Positions 15,001 to 24,509 of a stretch of 64,000 nt of DNA are shown piece after piece. Made by a program: the position numbers and the translations under genes. How positions within the stretch are numbered: position 1 is the first letter of the stretch; every line of letters starts with the position of its first letter. The stretch is from Lampris incognitus (taxonomy: Eukaryota > Chordata > Actinopteri > Lampriformes > Lampridae). The DNA lies in assembly GCF_029633865.1 (NCBI RefSeq), contig NC_079219.1, positions 11,777,420-11,841,419 of the forward strand. Reading direction: 5' to 3'. The notes under the pieces are model-generated. The model was not told the origin of the DNA and searched no databases. It saw nothing but the letters and a program-made list of their open reading frames with translations.

Positions 15001-18000
15001 GTCTGAGGTCTTGTGCACTCTGGAGTAGGTTTTCTTCAAGGACCTCTCTGTATTTGGCTGCATTCATACCCCCCTCAATTCTGACCAGTCGCCTTGTCCC
15101 TGCTGCTGAGAAGCACACCCATGGCATGACGCTGCCACCACCATGCTTCACCATAGGGATGGTATTAGCTAGAGGATGAGCAGTGGCTGGTGTTTGCCAG
15201 ACGTAGTGCTTGGAGTTCTGCCCAAAGAGTTCAATTTTTGTCTCAGACCAGAGAATCCTTTTCCTTATGATCTCAGAGTCTTTTAAATGTTGTTTGGCAA
15301 ACTCCAAGCAGGCTGTCATATGTCTTTTACTCAAGAGTGGCTTCCATTTAGCTGCCTTACCATAAGGGCCTGATTGATGGCGTGCTGTAGAGATGGTTGT
15401 CCTTTCGGCAGGTTCTCCCATCTCTGCAGAGGACTTCTGTATGAAGCTCTGTTAGAGTAACTGTTGAAAAAAAAAATAGTGACCATTGGGTTCTTGGTCA
15501 ACTCCCTGACCAAGGCCCTTCTCTCCCGGTTACTCAGTTTGGCTGGATGGCCAACTCTAAGAAGAGAGTCCTGGTAGTCCCAAAATTACTACCTCACAAT
15601 TACTGAGGCCAATGCATTCCTAGGAAAACTCAAAGCTTTAGAAATGGTTTCATACCCTGGCCCTGATCTATGCCTAACCAGAATTTCCGTTGCAGCGGTC
15701 CACAGCAAGTTTCTTGGACCTCACAGCTTGGTTTTTGGCCTGATGTGTAGTGTGAATTGTCAAACCTTATATACACAGGTGTGTGTGCCTTTCTAAACTA
15801 TGTCCAATCAATTCAATTTGCCACAGGTGGACTCCAATCAGTTCTAGACAAATTTCAGGGATAATTAAAGCGCATAGGATGCACTTGATCACAATTTGGA
15901 GTGCCACTGCCGAATGTATGAATACGAATATAAATGAGAGATTTTAGTTTTTTGATTTTTAATAAATTTGCAAAACTTTCTAAAAACATTTTTTCGCTTT
16001 TGTCATTATGGGCCATTGAGTGTAGATTGATGGGCAAAAATGGCAATTTTATCCATTTAGAATTAAATCTGCAACACAAAGTGTGCAAAAAGTGAAAGGG
16101 TCTGGATACTTTCTGAAGGCATATATTCTGTGTTAATGTCTTGCATGTTGTTTATGTAGGTTAGATTAAGGTTAGAGTACATCTTTCTTACTGTATGTGC
16201 ATTCTAGTGTATTATTTATTAGTTCTTGTGTCTCATGTAAAGCATATTGCATTGCATTTTCATACTGGAAATGTTTTATAGTCAAAATTTGATTGGTTGA
16301 TTGTCAGTTGCTGTGTCTGTCAGGTTTGGGATTCGGTTCCCCTGCATGTCAGATGCCTACAGTAAGGAACTGCGCAGGCTGGCTCTGGACATCAGCACTG
16401 AGCTGGAATATACAGACTTTGTTAGGGAGGGGGTCTACTGCATGGTGAGTGGGCCCAACTTTGAGACCATCGCCGAGGCTCGCATGCTGCAGATCCTGGG
16501 CAGTGACTGTGTGGGTAAGTAGACCCCGGTAGAGATTAGGGGTTCAATCCCCTGTGGGGACCAATCTGCCCCAGGACGGCCACAGGTTCCTGGGTGATTC
16601 TGGTATTGGGCTAATATCTCTAATATCTAATACCCCGTTTACACTTTGCAAAAAAAAAAATCTTGAGTAAATCTGATTTAGTCAAACTACATAAAAATCC
16701 AAGTGTAAACAGACCCACGATACACTGAATAATGATTTAAATCCTTCTGATTTTGAATCCTCGGGTTACTCAAGATGCATTTTTTGTAAACAGGTTATAT
16801 CTGGGAAGGCAACACACATACCCCCCCCCCACACACACACACACACACACACACACCATCCTCTGTCTGTGTTGATTAGTGGTCTGTTAATTGGTCTGCT
16901 GTGCCCTGGGAGATGGTAAATAAGTGATGACTTGGCTAACATACTGAACATGCTAATTAGCCTTGTTAGCTGCTCCTTATTACCACTGTCAATGAGATGG
17001 GAGTCTTTGCTCTGACATCTGAGCAACGAACTCCATGGTTTGAGGAGACCTTTTTTCATTGTAGACACAAAGTGGCGAACTTTTGGATTTGGAGTTTAAA
17101 TCAACATCTTTGTGAACTGACTGAAAGAACAGTTTTATAGTTACAGATGTCTAAAGTGATGACATCAATTTATGTCCTTCAGAGTACAATCTGATCCATT
17201 CAGGTTCTCATACATGGCACCTTTGCGTATCCCTCTTGTCATTAAACGATTTAGATATTTTAAGTTGAGATGAACCATGATGCAAACATAATATGTTTAA
17301 CTATCTTTATTATTGAAAACATCATGCTAACAGCCTTGGTGCAGACATGGCGTCATCTTCCTCAGACAAACCCATCTTTCCCGAGGAGGTTGTGTAAAAA
17401 CCTGGAATGACAGAGGCAGCGCCTCCTCATTCATTCTCTATGGACGGTCTCGTTGGCGCTATGAAGCCCTTAAAAACAGGCTGCCATTTGCTGAACTCAT
17501 CTGGTGGAGTTGGTAATTTTGCAACTTCAAACCCTCCAGAATCCAGAATCCTCAAATCGAGACATAATTCAAAGCAGAATTGTCAAAAGATTGTGTTTGA
17601 CGTGGTTAGAGATGATTTTCTTTACATCTCTTTTCATCTTTCCATTGAACTGAAATGGGGATGCATTAGAAATCCCAAATAAAGACTCGCTTTACAGGTC
17701 TATTTGTTTAGACCACGAATCCCTTCCAGGTCACAACCCCTGAATACTATAAGAATAGTATGAGAAGACTGAGAATACTTTAAGAACACTGTGAAAATAC
17801 TCTGTCATGCTACCACTCAGAGATTCATCTTGTTAATATGGACAGAATCTGAAGTATACTAAATATTACTACGCTTCCCCATCTTACACTGCAATTCTTA
17901 ATGCAGCTATTTTACTGTAAATGACCTGAAGTGACTTACAGAGCGATTTTACTTTAAACCCATCATGTCCTTTCCTATCCTCTCCTCTCCAAATCTCGTC

Positions 18001-20025
18001 TTCTTTATCCTCCTCTCTCTCCTCTTCTTTCCTCCTTTCTCCTCTCTTATTTTCCCCCTCTCCAGGGATGAGTATAGTACCGGAGGTGACGGTAGCTAAG
18101 CACTGTGGTCTCAGAGTCTTGGGTCTCTCTCTCATCACCAACAAGGTCTGCCGCTCCGACATCTACTACCACTGTACTGTCTACTATACCCTGACATCTA
18201 CTAGTACTGTCTACTTCACTCTGATATTTACGACTGCTGACATCTACTAGTACTGTCTACTTTACTCTGACATTTACTACTACGGACATCTATAAGTACT
18301 GTCTACTTTACTCTGACATTTACTACTACTGATATCTACGAGAACTGTCTACTTTACTCTGACATTTACTACTACGGACATCTACAAGTACTGTCTACTT
18401 TACTCTGACATTTAATACTACTGACATCTATGAGTGCTGTCTACTTTACTCTGACATTTAATACTACTGACATCTACGAGTGCTGTCTACTTTACTCTGA
18501 CATTTACTATTACTGACATCTACTAGTACTGTCTACCTTACTCTGACATTTACTACTGCTGACATCTACTACTACTGTCTACCTTACTCTGACATTTACT
18601 ACTGCTGACATCTACTACTACTGTCTACCTTACTCTGACATTTACTACTGCTGACATCTACTACTACTGTCTACCTTACTCTGACATTTACTACTGCTGA
18701 CATCTACTACTACTGTCTACCTTACTCTGACATTTACTACTGCTGACATCTACGAGTACTGTCTACCTTACGCTGACATTTACTACCACTGTACTGTCTA
18801 CAATACCCTGACATCTACTAGTACTGTCTACTGTACGCTGACATTTACTACCACCGTACTGTCTACCATACCCTGACATCTACTAGTACTGTCTACTGTA
18901 CTCTGACATTTACTACTACTGACATCTACTAGTACTGGCTACCTTCTCGGACATTTACTACCACCGTACTGTCTACCATACCCTGACATCTTTCTAGTAC
19001 TGTCTACTTTACTCTGACATTTATTACTGCTGACATCTACTAGTACTGTCTACCTTACTCTGACATTTACTACTACTGTCTACTTTACTCCGATATCTTC
19101 TTCACTGTACTGTCTACCGTACTGTGACATCTACTAGTACTGTCTACCTTACTCTGACATTTACTACTGCTGTCTACTTTACTCTGACATCAACTACCAC
19201 TGTACTGTCTATCATACTCTGGCGTCTACTACTATTGACATCTACTAGTACTGTCTACGTTACTCTGTCAGACGTCTATGTCAGGACTGTCTACCTTAAT
19301 CTGACATGTGTTGCTGTGGAGCACAGTAGTGTTCATGATCCTCTACCTTTTCAGAAACATGACACATCAATCAGAGCGATTTGATCATCTGTCATTTTTC
19401 CAGATTCAGACAAAGATTGCATAATATCTGACCTCTGACCCCTGGTTGTATTGTATTGTAGCCGTGTTGTGTTGTAATTGTATTGTAGTAAACAGAGTTG
19501 TGTTGTGTTGTAGCGTAGATGTGTTGTGTTGAGTTGTATTGTATTGTGTTGTCGTTGTATTGTAACATAACTATGTTGTGTTTTGTTGTAATGCAAATGT
19601 GTTATGTTGGGTTGTATTGTGTTGTGTTGTAGTTGTAACATAATTGTGTTTTGTGGTGTTGCGTTGTAGTTGTATTATAGTTGTAATAGAGGTGTGATGT
19701 GTTGTGTTACACTGTGTTGTGTTGAGTTGTATTGTGAGTTGTATTGTATTGTAGCTGTATTGTAACAATTATGTTGTGTTTCCCTGTGTTGTGTTGTGTT
19801 GTAATATAGTTGTGTTGTGTTTTCCTGTGTTGTGTTGTTGTTGTATTGTGATGTAACCTAGTTGTGTTGTGTTTACAGGTGTCTGTGGACTACAGCAGGG
19901 AGGAGAAAGTCCACCACGACGAAGTTCTTCATATCAGTAAGATGAGAGCAGAGATGATGCAGAAACTCGTCTACACCCTGGTCTCCCGCTGCCACCTCGT
20001 CCTCCCATCCATCAACACAAACTAA
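2450..20025 (+). CDS. pnp: purine nucleoside phosphorylase (six coding exons; first coding exon not found)
   Basis: Phosphorolysis of inosine and guanosine to base plus ribose-1-phosphate, in cytosolic purine salvage. Coding exons read with consistent phases at 2450-2622, 9736-9833, 13301-13476, 16324-16514, 18066-18145 and 19879-20025, giving 287 residues plus a short missing N-terminus (human protein 289). Visible family motifs are the phosphate loop CGSGLG (exon 1 of this set), GRFHLYEGY (His and Tyr at the active site), VTNASGG (human has TNAAGG), SGPNFET with the base/ribose-binding Phe-Glu, GMSIVPE, SLITNKV with the purine-binding Asn, and HHDEVL with the nucleoside-binding His. Human exon 1 encodes only a few residues, so the start exon is expected upstream; I could not pick it. 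Introns are loaded with repeats. Fish carry several pnp paralogues and I cannot say which one this is. Family assignment is firm. Confidence 0.95.
2655..4020 (+). mobile_element. Tx1/L1-like LINE fragment (ORF2 C-terminal part)
   Basis: Broken reading frames resemble the region after the reverse transcriptase of fish Tx1/L1 elements: [18 protein letters not shown], a long stretch ending near NYRTLHSS, and a final [17 protein letters not shown] motif with the Cys/His pattern. Several frame changes and stops separate the pieces (for example between 2860, 2984 and 3226), so it is dead. It lies in sense orientation in the first large pnp intron. The related element at 59160-63350 has similar wording. 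Confidence 0.7.
4050..4180 (-). repeat. tRNA-like repeat, copy 1
   Basis: On the minus strand a box A-like TAGTCGAGCGGTTAGCG is followed by a box B-like GGGTTCGCTTCCC, as in tRNA-derived SINEs or tRNA pseudogenes. An inverted relative lies at 6800-6905. Confidence 0.55.
4847..4985 (-). repeat. tRNA-like repeat, copy 2
   Basis: Shares about 135 bases with 5417-5535: the block begins AACCGGTTATTTTCTTGCC and ends GGGTCTTATTAGTAGTTTAC on the plus strand. On the minus strand it has TTTAGCCGAGCGGTTAGTG (box A-like) and GGCGAATCCC (box B-like). Confidence 0.55.
5094..5535 (-). mobile_element. LTR-like fossil (possible Ty3/Gypsy-type LTR with adjoining primer-site-like sequence)
   Basis: On the minus strand the segment runs from TGTAACTG to CGGTTACA, carries AATAAAG internally, and is followed at once by TTGGTGGCAGCGGTGGGG, which resembles the primer-binding region of fish LTR retrotransposons. 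Part of its first 135 bases recurs at 4847-4985 after a very short internal stretch. No open reading frame is present. It is an old, broken remnant, and its boundaries are inferred. Confidence 0.4.
5536..6600. other. pnp intron, no gene; hAT-like end at 6161
   Basis: No coding potential. At 6161 the sequence CAGGGGTGCCCAACTCC resembles the terminal repeat of hAT elements, but the matching far end and target duplication were not found. Confidence 0.4.
6607..6740. repeat. (TCTA)n / (TAGC)n compound microsatellite
   Basis: TATC units flanked by near-symmetrical TAGC tracts on both sides (6620-6650 and 6695-6720), so the array is partly palindromic. Confidence 0.9.
6800..6905 (+). repeat. tRNA-like repeat, copy 3, inverted relative to 4050-4180
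   Basis: Starts GGGTCGGACCCTTTAGTCGA and continues to CCCCCCAAATTCGCT; the reverse complement aligns with 4050-4180 through AGCGAATT and the shared GTCGACTAAA/GGTC block. The two could be ends of one larger insertion. Confidence 0.5.
7294..7661. mobile_element. hAT-type non-autonomous element with 8-bp target duplication
   Basis: Flanked by the direct repeat GTTGGAAG (7286-7293 and 7662-7669). Ends are TAGGGGTATAAG and, inverted, TAGGGCTGTGTATTGG. The interior is made of ATATCG/CGATAT blocks in opposite directions and has no ORF. Length 368 bases. Confidence 0.75.
7670..8600. other. pnp intron without gene
   Basis: The part 7780-8030 is a degenerate array of a short unit resembling TAACTAGTGTACTGTAACTA. 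Nothing else recognised. Confidence 0.5.
8621..9071. repeat. compound (GT)n and (CAGA)n array
   Basis: An 80-base pure GT run is followed by about 350 bases of CAGA/GACA units interspersed with GATGAACA blocks. Long ORFs on both strands here (poly CV, SVCL, RQTD) are artefacts of the repeat. Confidence 0.95.
9072..9735. other. pnp intron without gene
   Basis: 9185-9530 reads like an old LINE 3' UTR (A-rich, with TTAAAAATAAATGAC-type wording) but I could not place it in a family. Confidence 0.35.
9834..10686. other. pnp intron without gene
   Basis: A 95-codon open frame at 10280-10567 has no recognised domain and no splice context. Probably chance or repeat-derived. Confidence 0.4.
10687..10985 (+). 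mobile_element. tRNA-derived SINE, copy 1 (internally shortened)
   Basis: Begins GGCACCCGGGTAGCGTAGTGG (box A) and jumps straight to GCACTAGCGCCTCC, so the box B part is missing by deletion. The body matches five further copies in the window (13512, 27417, 33538, 40808, 48824) and ends in CAATTGGGGAGAAAAGGGG. Confidence 0.85.
10986..11958. other. pnp intron without gene
   Basis: AT-rich with T runs near 11490-11522. Open frames up to 136 codons overlap in all phases and show no domain. Confidence 0.4.
11959..12065. mobile_element. 107-bp hAT-type MITE with 8-bp target duplication
   Basis: Flanked by CTACCAGG at 11951-11958 and 12066-12073. Imperfect terminal inverted repeats CAGTGGTGGATCTAGAG and, inverted, CAGGGGCGGATCTACAG. 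No ORF. Confidence 0.85.
12074..13300. other. pnp intron without gene
   Basis: Contains (CT)n-rich sequence at 12953-13015. No coding signal before the exon at 13301. Confidence 0.5.
13512..13948 (-). mobile_element. tRNA-derived SINE, copy 2 (full length)
   Basis: Minus strand: head at 13948 with box A TAGCGTAGCGG and box B GGTTCGAATCC, body, then a C-rich end on the plus strand at 13512. Flanks AGAGAATTTAATT (left) and AGAGAATTAAATT (right) look like a decayed target duplication. Confidence 0.88.
13962..14494. other. pnp intron without gene
   Basis: AT-rich, no ORF. 14030-14300 has LINE 3' UTR-like wording similar in style to 9185-9530. Confidence 0.35.
14495..16124 (-). mobile_element. 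Tc1-like transposon, degenerate
   Basis: About 1.63 kb with inverted ends: left GTGCCCAAGTATTCAGACCC, right (inverted) TGCCTTCAGAAAGTATCCAGA, and the sub-terminal ATGGATAAAATTGCCATTT shared by both ends. Minus-strand transposase pieces include [18 protein letters not shown] and [13 protein letters not shown] (15421-14993), with the N-terminal part in other frames (near 15513). Frameshifts and stops, so inactive. Lies antisense in a pnp intron. Confidence 0.88.
16515..18065. other. pnp intron without gene
   Basis: (CA)n at 16820-16856 after a C run. 17200-17700 resembles a dispersed fish repeat (ATGAAGCCCTTAAAAACAGG region) but no family is assigned. Pyrimidine-rich tract 17960-18065 runs into the acceptor of the exon at 18066. 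Confidence 0.45.
18160..19320. repeat. minisatellite in pnp intron, unit about 46 bp
   Basis: Tandem units built on CTTACTCTGACATTTACTAC followed by TGCTGACATCTACTAC and TACTGTCTAC. Five units at 18530-18750 are nearly identical; the edges are more diverged and of variable length. The array begins within some 15-30 bases of the donor of the exon ending at 18145. Confidence 0.92.
19440..19870. repeat. TTGTG/TTGTA-rich satellite in last pnp intron
   Basis: Irregular repeats of TTGTGTTGTATTGTATTGTAG wording. The array runs directly into the acceptor TTTACAG before the last coding exon at 19879. Confidence 0.9.
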
Positions 20026-20070
20026 CACCTCCCCATCACCTCCTCCCATCCATCAACACCAACTAACACC
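20001..20070 (+). repeat. tandem duplication spanning the pnp stop codon
   Basis: Two 29-base copies at 20001-20029 and 20042-20070 differ by one base. The first holds the last codons and the TAA, the second is in the 3' UTR. Confidence 0.9.
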
Positions 20071-20271
20071 ACGTTGTTTTTTTGTTTTTTTTGTATGTGT
20101 GACATGTTAGTGGACAAAAGTACTTTGATAGGTAGGCTTTCAGGACTGTACGGCTGTGGCACAGTTCAACCAGCAGGGGCTGCGCTGCTGGTGGATTTAC
20201 CACAGCAGATGTAGATATTGTGTTGGCGTAGAAATGCTGTGATTTCATCCGGAATTGATGTATTTTATTGA

Positions 20272-20277
20272 AATAAA
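20272..20277 (+). terminator. pnp polyadenylation signal
   Basis: A canonical AATAAA lies 247 bases after the pnp stop codon, at a normal distance for a short 3' UTR. The cleavage site itself cannot be seen. Confidence 0.6.
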
Positions 20278-20459
20278 GCCATGTATTTCAGATGATCACT
20301 TTCCTAGTCAAGTCAATTTCATTTGTGTAGCCCGGTATCACAAATTACACATTTTCCTCGTTTTGCACTTCCCCTATAATAAACGTTAGAAAAGATAAGT
20401 TACATTTCAGTGTCGCACAACAGAAACAGATATTTTTTGGACCCGTGGTTTAAACAGTA

Positions 20460-20461
20460 GA

Positions 20462-20530
<69 letters not shown>

Positions 20531-20558
20531 TGTGTGTATGAGAAAGAGAGAGAGGAGA

Positions 20559-20604
<46 letters not shown>
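20460..20604. repeat. (GT)n-(GA)n-(GT)n compound microsatellite
   Basis: GT run, about 50 bases of GA, a mixed part, then a second GT run. Confidence 0.95.
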
Positions 20605-20607
<3 letters not shown>

Positions 20608-21529
20608 GTCCATGTGCCATTTTGTTATTCATCATTAACCCCCATGCTGTCTCCCTGGGGAGTGTTAGACAGGTCTTTGGCCATGCTGGAGGCCGACAAC
20701 CCCCCATGTCTTCTTCATATCACAACAAATCCCTCCTGGTCTCAGCATCATGGCGAATTGGCTTTGTTTGGTCTGCTCTTCCAGTGACTCATTTTTTATT
20801 CCTAAACTAGTGTGGAGAACTAAAGATGGATTTCTGGCGATAGCCGGGCTCTTTTATCTTTCCGTATTCAGAATCGCTGCATGTGACCTTTGTGAGTAAT
20901 AAACAGATATATCATCAATAAATGGCTCCATTCTGATAAATCTCCTTCCTCCTGTCGAAACTGATCCACTAACCCCTCACCTGCCTTCTGACCCCTGACC
21001 TCTGCTAAGTTGTGTGTGTGTAAGATGGTCTGAAGCACATGTGACTGTTTTGTTATTCTGTTTGATGATACTAACACCTGGCTGACACCTGCAATTGAGA
21101 CCACCCAATCACAACCTGCCACAGCAGGATGGACGGTGACATCACGGCGCCGGCTGCATCGTGGCGGTGGCCCGGAGCCAACTTCCTGTTTGTGTGTTGA
21201 TAGATGTGACGAGCAGCAGATGAAGCAGGGGTTGGGCAGTCTGTCAAGTGTCTGGCAGCAGCGTCTTGTTTTGTATTAACCCACCAGCTGGACAGATACT
21301 TGGAAACATCTGTCAAGGTATATGTGGGGTACCTCGCACAAATCCACGAGCAGACTGCAGTACATCCATATACAAATAAACTGCAGTAGACGGATTCACA
21401 TAATGCAGTACTCCAATACACACACTGTAGTCCTCTGATACACGTACTGCTGTGCGTCCCTGCACGTACTCCAAGTTCTCTGAGGATACCCGTACTGAAG
21501 TCCTCCGGCACATGTAGTACTTCGACATA
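20605..21529. other. intergenic, pnp to calb1; diverged minisatellite at its end
   Basis: No gene. From about 21350 a loose repeat of CTCTGATACACGTACTG-type units starts and continues on the far side of the Tc1-like element (23152-23280). Confidence 0.5.
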
Positions 21530-23151
21530 TACAGTGGTGCTTGAAAGTTCGTGAACCCTTTAGAATTTTCTATATTTCTGCATAAATATGACTTAAAACA
21601 TCATCAGGTTTTCACACAAGTCCTAAAAGTAGATAAAGAGAACCCAATTAAACAAATGAGACAAAAATATAATACTTGGTCATTTATTTTTTGAGGAAAA
21701 TTATCCAATATTACATATCTGTCAGTGGAAAACATATGTGAACCTTTGCTTTCAGTATCTGGTGTGACCCCCCCCCCCTTGTGCAGCAATAACTGCAACT
21801 ACACGTTTCTGGTAAGTGATGATCAGTCCTGCACATCAGCTTGGAGGAATTTTAGCCCATTCCTCCGTACAGAACAGCTTCAGCTCTGGGATGTTGGTGG
21901 GTTTCCTCACGTGAACTGCTCGCTTCAGGTCCTTCCAGAACATTTCAATTGGATTAAGGTCAGGACTTTGACTTGACCATTCCAAAACATTACCTTTATT
22001 CTTCTTTAACCATTCTTTGGTAGAACGACTTGTGTGCTTAGGGTCGTTGTCTTGCTGCATGACCCACGTTCTCTTGAGATTCAGTTCATGGACAGATGTC
22101 TTGACATTTTCCTTAAGAATTCCCTGGTATTATTCAGAATTCATTGCTCCATCAATGATGGCAAGCCGTCCTGGCCCAGATGGAGCAACACGGGCAGAAA
22201 CCATGACACTACCACCACCATGTTTCACAGATGGGATAAGGTTCTTCTGCTGGAATGCCGTGTTTTCCCTTCTCCAAACATAACGCTTCTCATTTAAACC
22301 AGAAAGTTCTATTTTGGTCTCATCTGTCCATGAAACATTTTTCTAGTAGCCTTCTGGCTTGTTCACGTGATCTTTAGCAAACTGCAGACGGGCAGCAATG
22401 TTCTTTTTGGAGAGCAGTGGCTTTCTCCTTGCAACCCTGCCATGCACACCATAGTTGTTCTGTGTTCTGCTGATGGTGGACTCATGAACATTAACATTAG
22501 CCAATGTGAGAGAGGCCTTTAGTTGCTTAGAAGTTACCCTGGGTTCCTTTGTGACCTGGCCGACTAGCCTCGCTCTTGGAGTGATCTTTGATGGTCGACC
22601 ACTCCTGGGGAGGGTAACTATTGTCTTGAATTCCCTCCATTTATACACAATCTGTCTGACTGTGGATTGGTGGAGTCCAAACTCTTTAGAGATGGTTTTG
22701 TGACCTTTTCCAGCCTGATGAGCATCAGCAATGCATTTTCTGAGGTCCTCAGAAACTTCCTTTGTTCTTGCCATGATACACTTCCACAAACATGTGTTGA
22801 GAAGATCAGACTTTGACAGATCGCTGTTCTTTAAATAAAACAGGGCGCCCACTCACACCTGATTGTCATCCCATTGATTGAAAACACTTGACTGTAATTT
22901 CACCTTCAAATTAACTGCTAATCCTAGAGGTTCACATACTTCTGCCACTCACATATACGTATATGTAATATTGGATCATTTTCCTCAATAAATAAATGAC
23001 CATGCGTAATATTTTTTGTCTCATTTGTATAATTGGGTTCTCTTTATCTACTTTTTAGGACTTGTGTGAAAATCTGGTGATGTTTTAGGTCATATTTATG
23101 CAGAAATATAGAAAATTCCAAAGGGTTCACAAACTTTCAAGCACCACTGTA
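21530..23151 (-). mobile_element. Tc1-like transposon (DD34E), nearly whole but broken
   Basis: 1.62 kb flanked by TA. Terminal inverted repeats start CAGTGGTGCTTGAAAGTT at both ends and stay nearly identical for about 60 bases, so the insertion is fairly young. Minus-strand transposase: paired-type N-terminus (22774-22343: HTH wording ISKEFGLHQSTVRQIVYKW, then GRPSKI), an in-frame stop after KPEGY, then the catalytic part ending DNDPKHTSRSTKEWL and SPDLNPIEMFWKDLK. The spacing from the second Asp to the Glu is 34 residues. Confidence 0.92.
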
Positions 23152-23584
23152 CTATACTGCAGTACTCTGACACACATTCTGTAGTACTCCGATATTAGAG
23201 CACTCTGATCCATGCAGTACTCTGATACACACACTGTGATACACATACTGTCATACTGTGATATTGTAGTGAATTGAAGTGTGCCACTGAGTCTCTTTTA
23301 CCCAGGAAAAAGAAATATCTAAAAAGTTAGTTGTTTATTAATTCTTACCACACATCTTTCTCTTTTCTTTATACATTTTTGTTAGTATATGCCAGCAATG
23401 CAGGATGAAGCAATGAAAAATTACTGTATTTGTCAGGAAAAGAAAATAATTATTATGAACGCACACAAAGAAATGTGAATTATTGTAGTATAATGTTAAA
23501 CAGACATAAATGAAACGCAGATGAAGCAACAAGAATTAAAATTGTACTGAATACATGGGACCTTAAAGGCTACAGTAAATGGTA

Positions 23585-23822
23585 AATGTACTGTGTTTAT
23601 AAAGCACCTTTCTAGTCCACCGACCACTCAGAGTACTTTACAGTGTACGCCTCACATCCACCCATTCACACACACATTCATATACCGATGGTGGAGGCTG
23701 CCATGCAAGGTGCCAACCTGCTCATCAGGAGCAGTTAGGGGTTCAGGTCCTTGCTCAAGGACACTTCGACACCGTCTCCCCAGGAGCCGGGGATCGAACC
23801 AGCGACCTTCCGATTACTAGAA
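23585..23822 (-). mobile_element. SINE-like repeat with box B-like motif
   Basis: On the minus strand GGTTCGATCCCCGG resembles box B; on the plus strand the far end reads TTTATAAAGCACCTTTCTAG. Shortened relatives of that end occur at 25455-25515 and 50706-50772. Family name not assigned. Confidence 0.6.
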
Positions 23823-24447
23823 AATCTCAAATAAAAATCTCTTTTTGTTTCTGTTTCTATTTTCTTATCTTGTATCCTGTTAGTTTTTAGCTCTCAGAGC
23901 GCGTGTGTCTAATAGAACCCAGTTTCCCCTCAGGGATGAATAAAGTCTTCTGATTCTGATGGACAACGCGCTCGACCTCCTGAGCCATTTCTCAAAGCAC
24001 AGATTTAAACGACATTTTTAATAATGTTATCTCCTTTTAGTTGTTATTTGCATTGTGGGTTTTTTTAACTTTCTTTCCTTATCATCTTTTTTATTGTTTC
24101 TTGCTTTATCTCACGTCTTTACACATGCTCAGTAATCCAGGTAAGAATATCAAAGAAAGTGGGAACAGTTCATCTGGATACAATGTTAACTGACAGAAAC
24201 GACTCATCAGTGAAGATGAGAGGTTTCTGTCGGTAAAGGTCGTATCCAGATGAACTGTGTCAACTCTCTTTGATTTATTTCACGTGTTTTCCTCTCTTTC
24301 ATAAAGCCCCCTCGTAGAAATTCAGAGATGGACGTGAAAAAAGAGAATAATCAGCCCAGCAACACTTGCCTGTGTGCGTTGGGGGGCATGTCTATGGTGG
24401 GGGCATCGGGGTAGATGGGGGGGGGTGTCACCCCCGTCGTTCTCCTC
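23823..24447. other. calb1 upstream region
   Basis: Contains a retroposon-type tail (CAGGGATGAATAAAGTCTTC at 23931) and an imperfect inverted repeat at 24146-24279. A G-rich run precedes the TATA box. No exon seen. Confidence 0.5.
24146..24279. repeat. imperfect snap-back repeat upstream of calb1
   Basis: Left arm has GTTCATCTGGATA and GACAGAAACGACTCATC; the right arm has GATGAGAGGTTTCTGTC and TATCCAGATGAAC, with only AGTGAA at the centre. The outer parts AATATCAAAGAAAGT and ACTCTCTTTGATTTATT also pair. Confidence 0.75.
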
Positions 24448-24455
24448 TATATAAA
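24448..24455 (+). promoter_or_regulatory. calb1 TATA box
   Basis: TATATAAA sits 55 bases before the calb1 start codon, preceded by a G/C-rich run. Mammalian calbindin-D28k promoters also have a TATA box. Transcription would start about 30 bases downstream, giving a short 5' UTR of roughly 30 bases. Start-site position is inferred. Confidence 0.65.
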
Positions 24456-24509
24456 TTGCGTCTCGGGGCAGTCGCCGTGGCAGTTTATTTGAGTCTGTCT
24501 GAAGGGAAC

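Noticed and set aside
18160-19320. CRISPR-like regular spacing
   Set aside because: There are no unique spacers; the units are contiguous minisatellite copies in a vertebrate intron.
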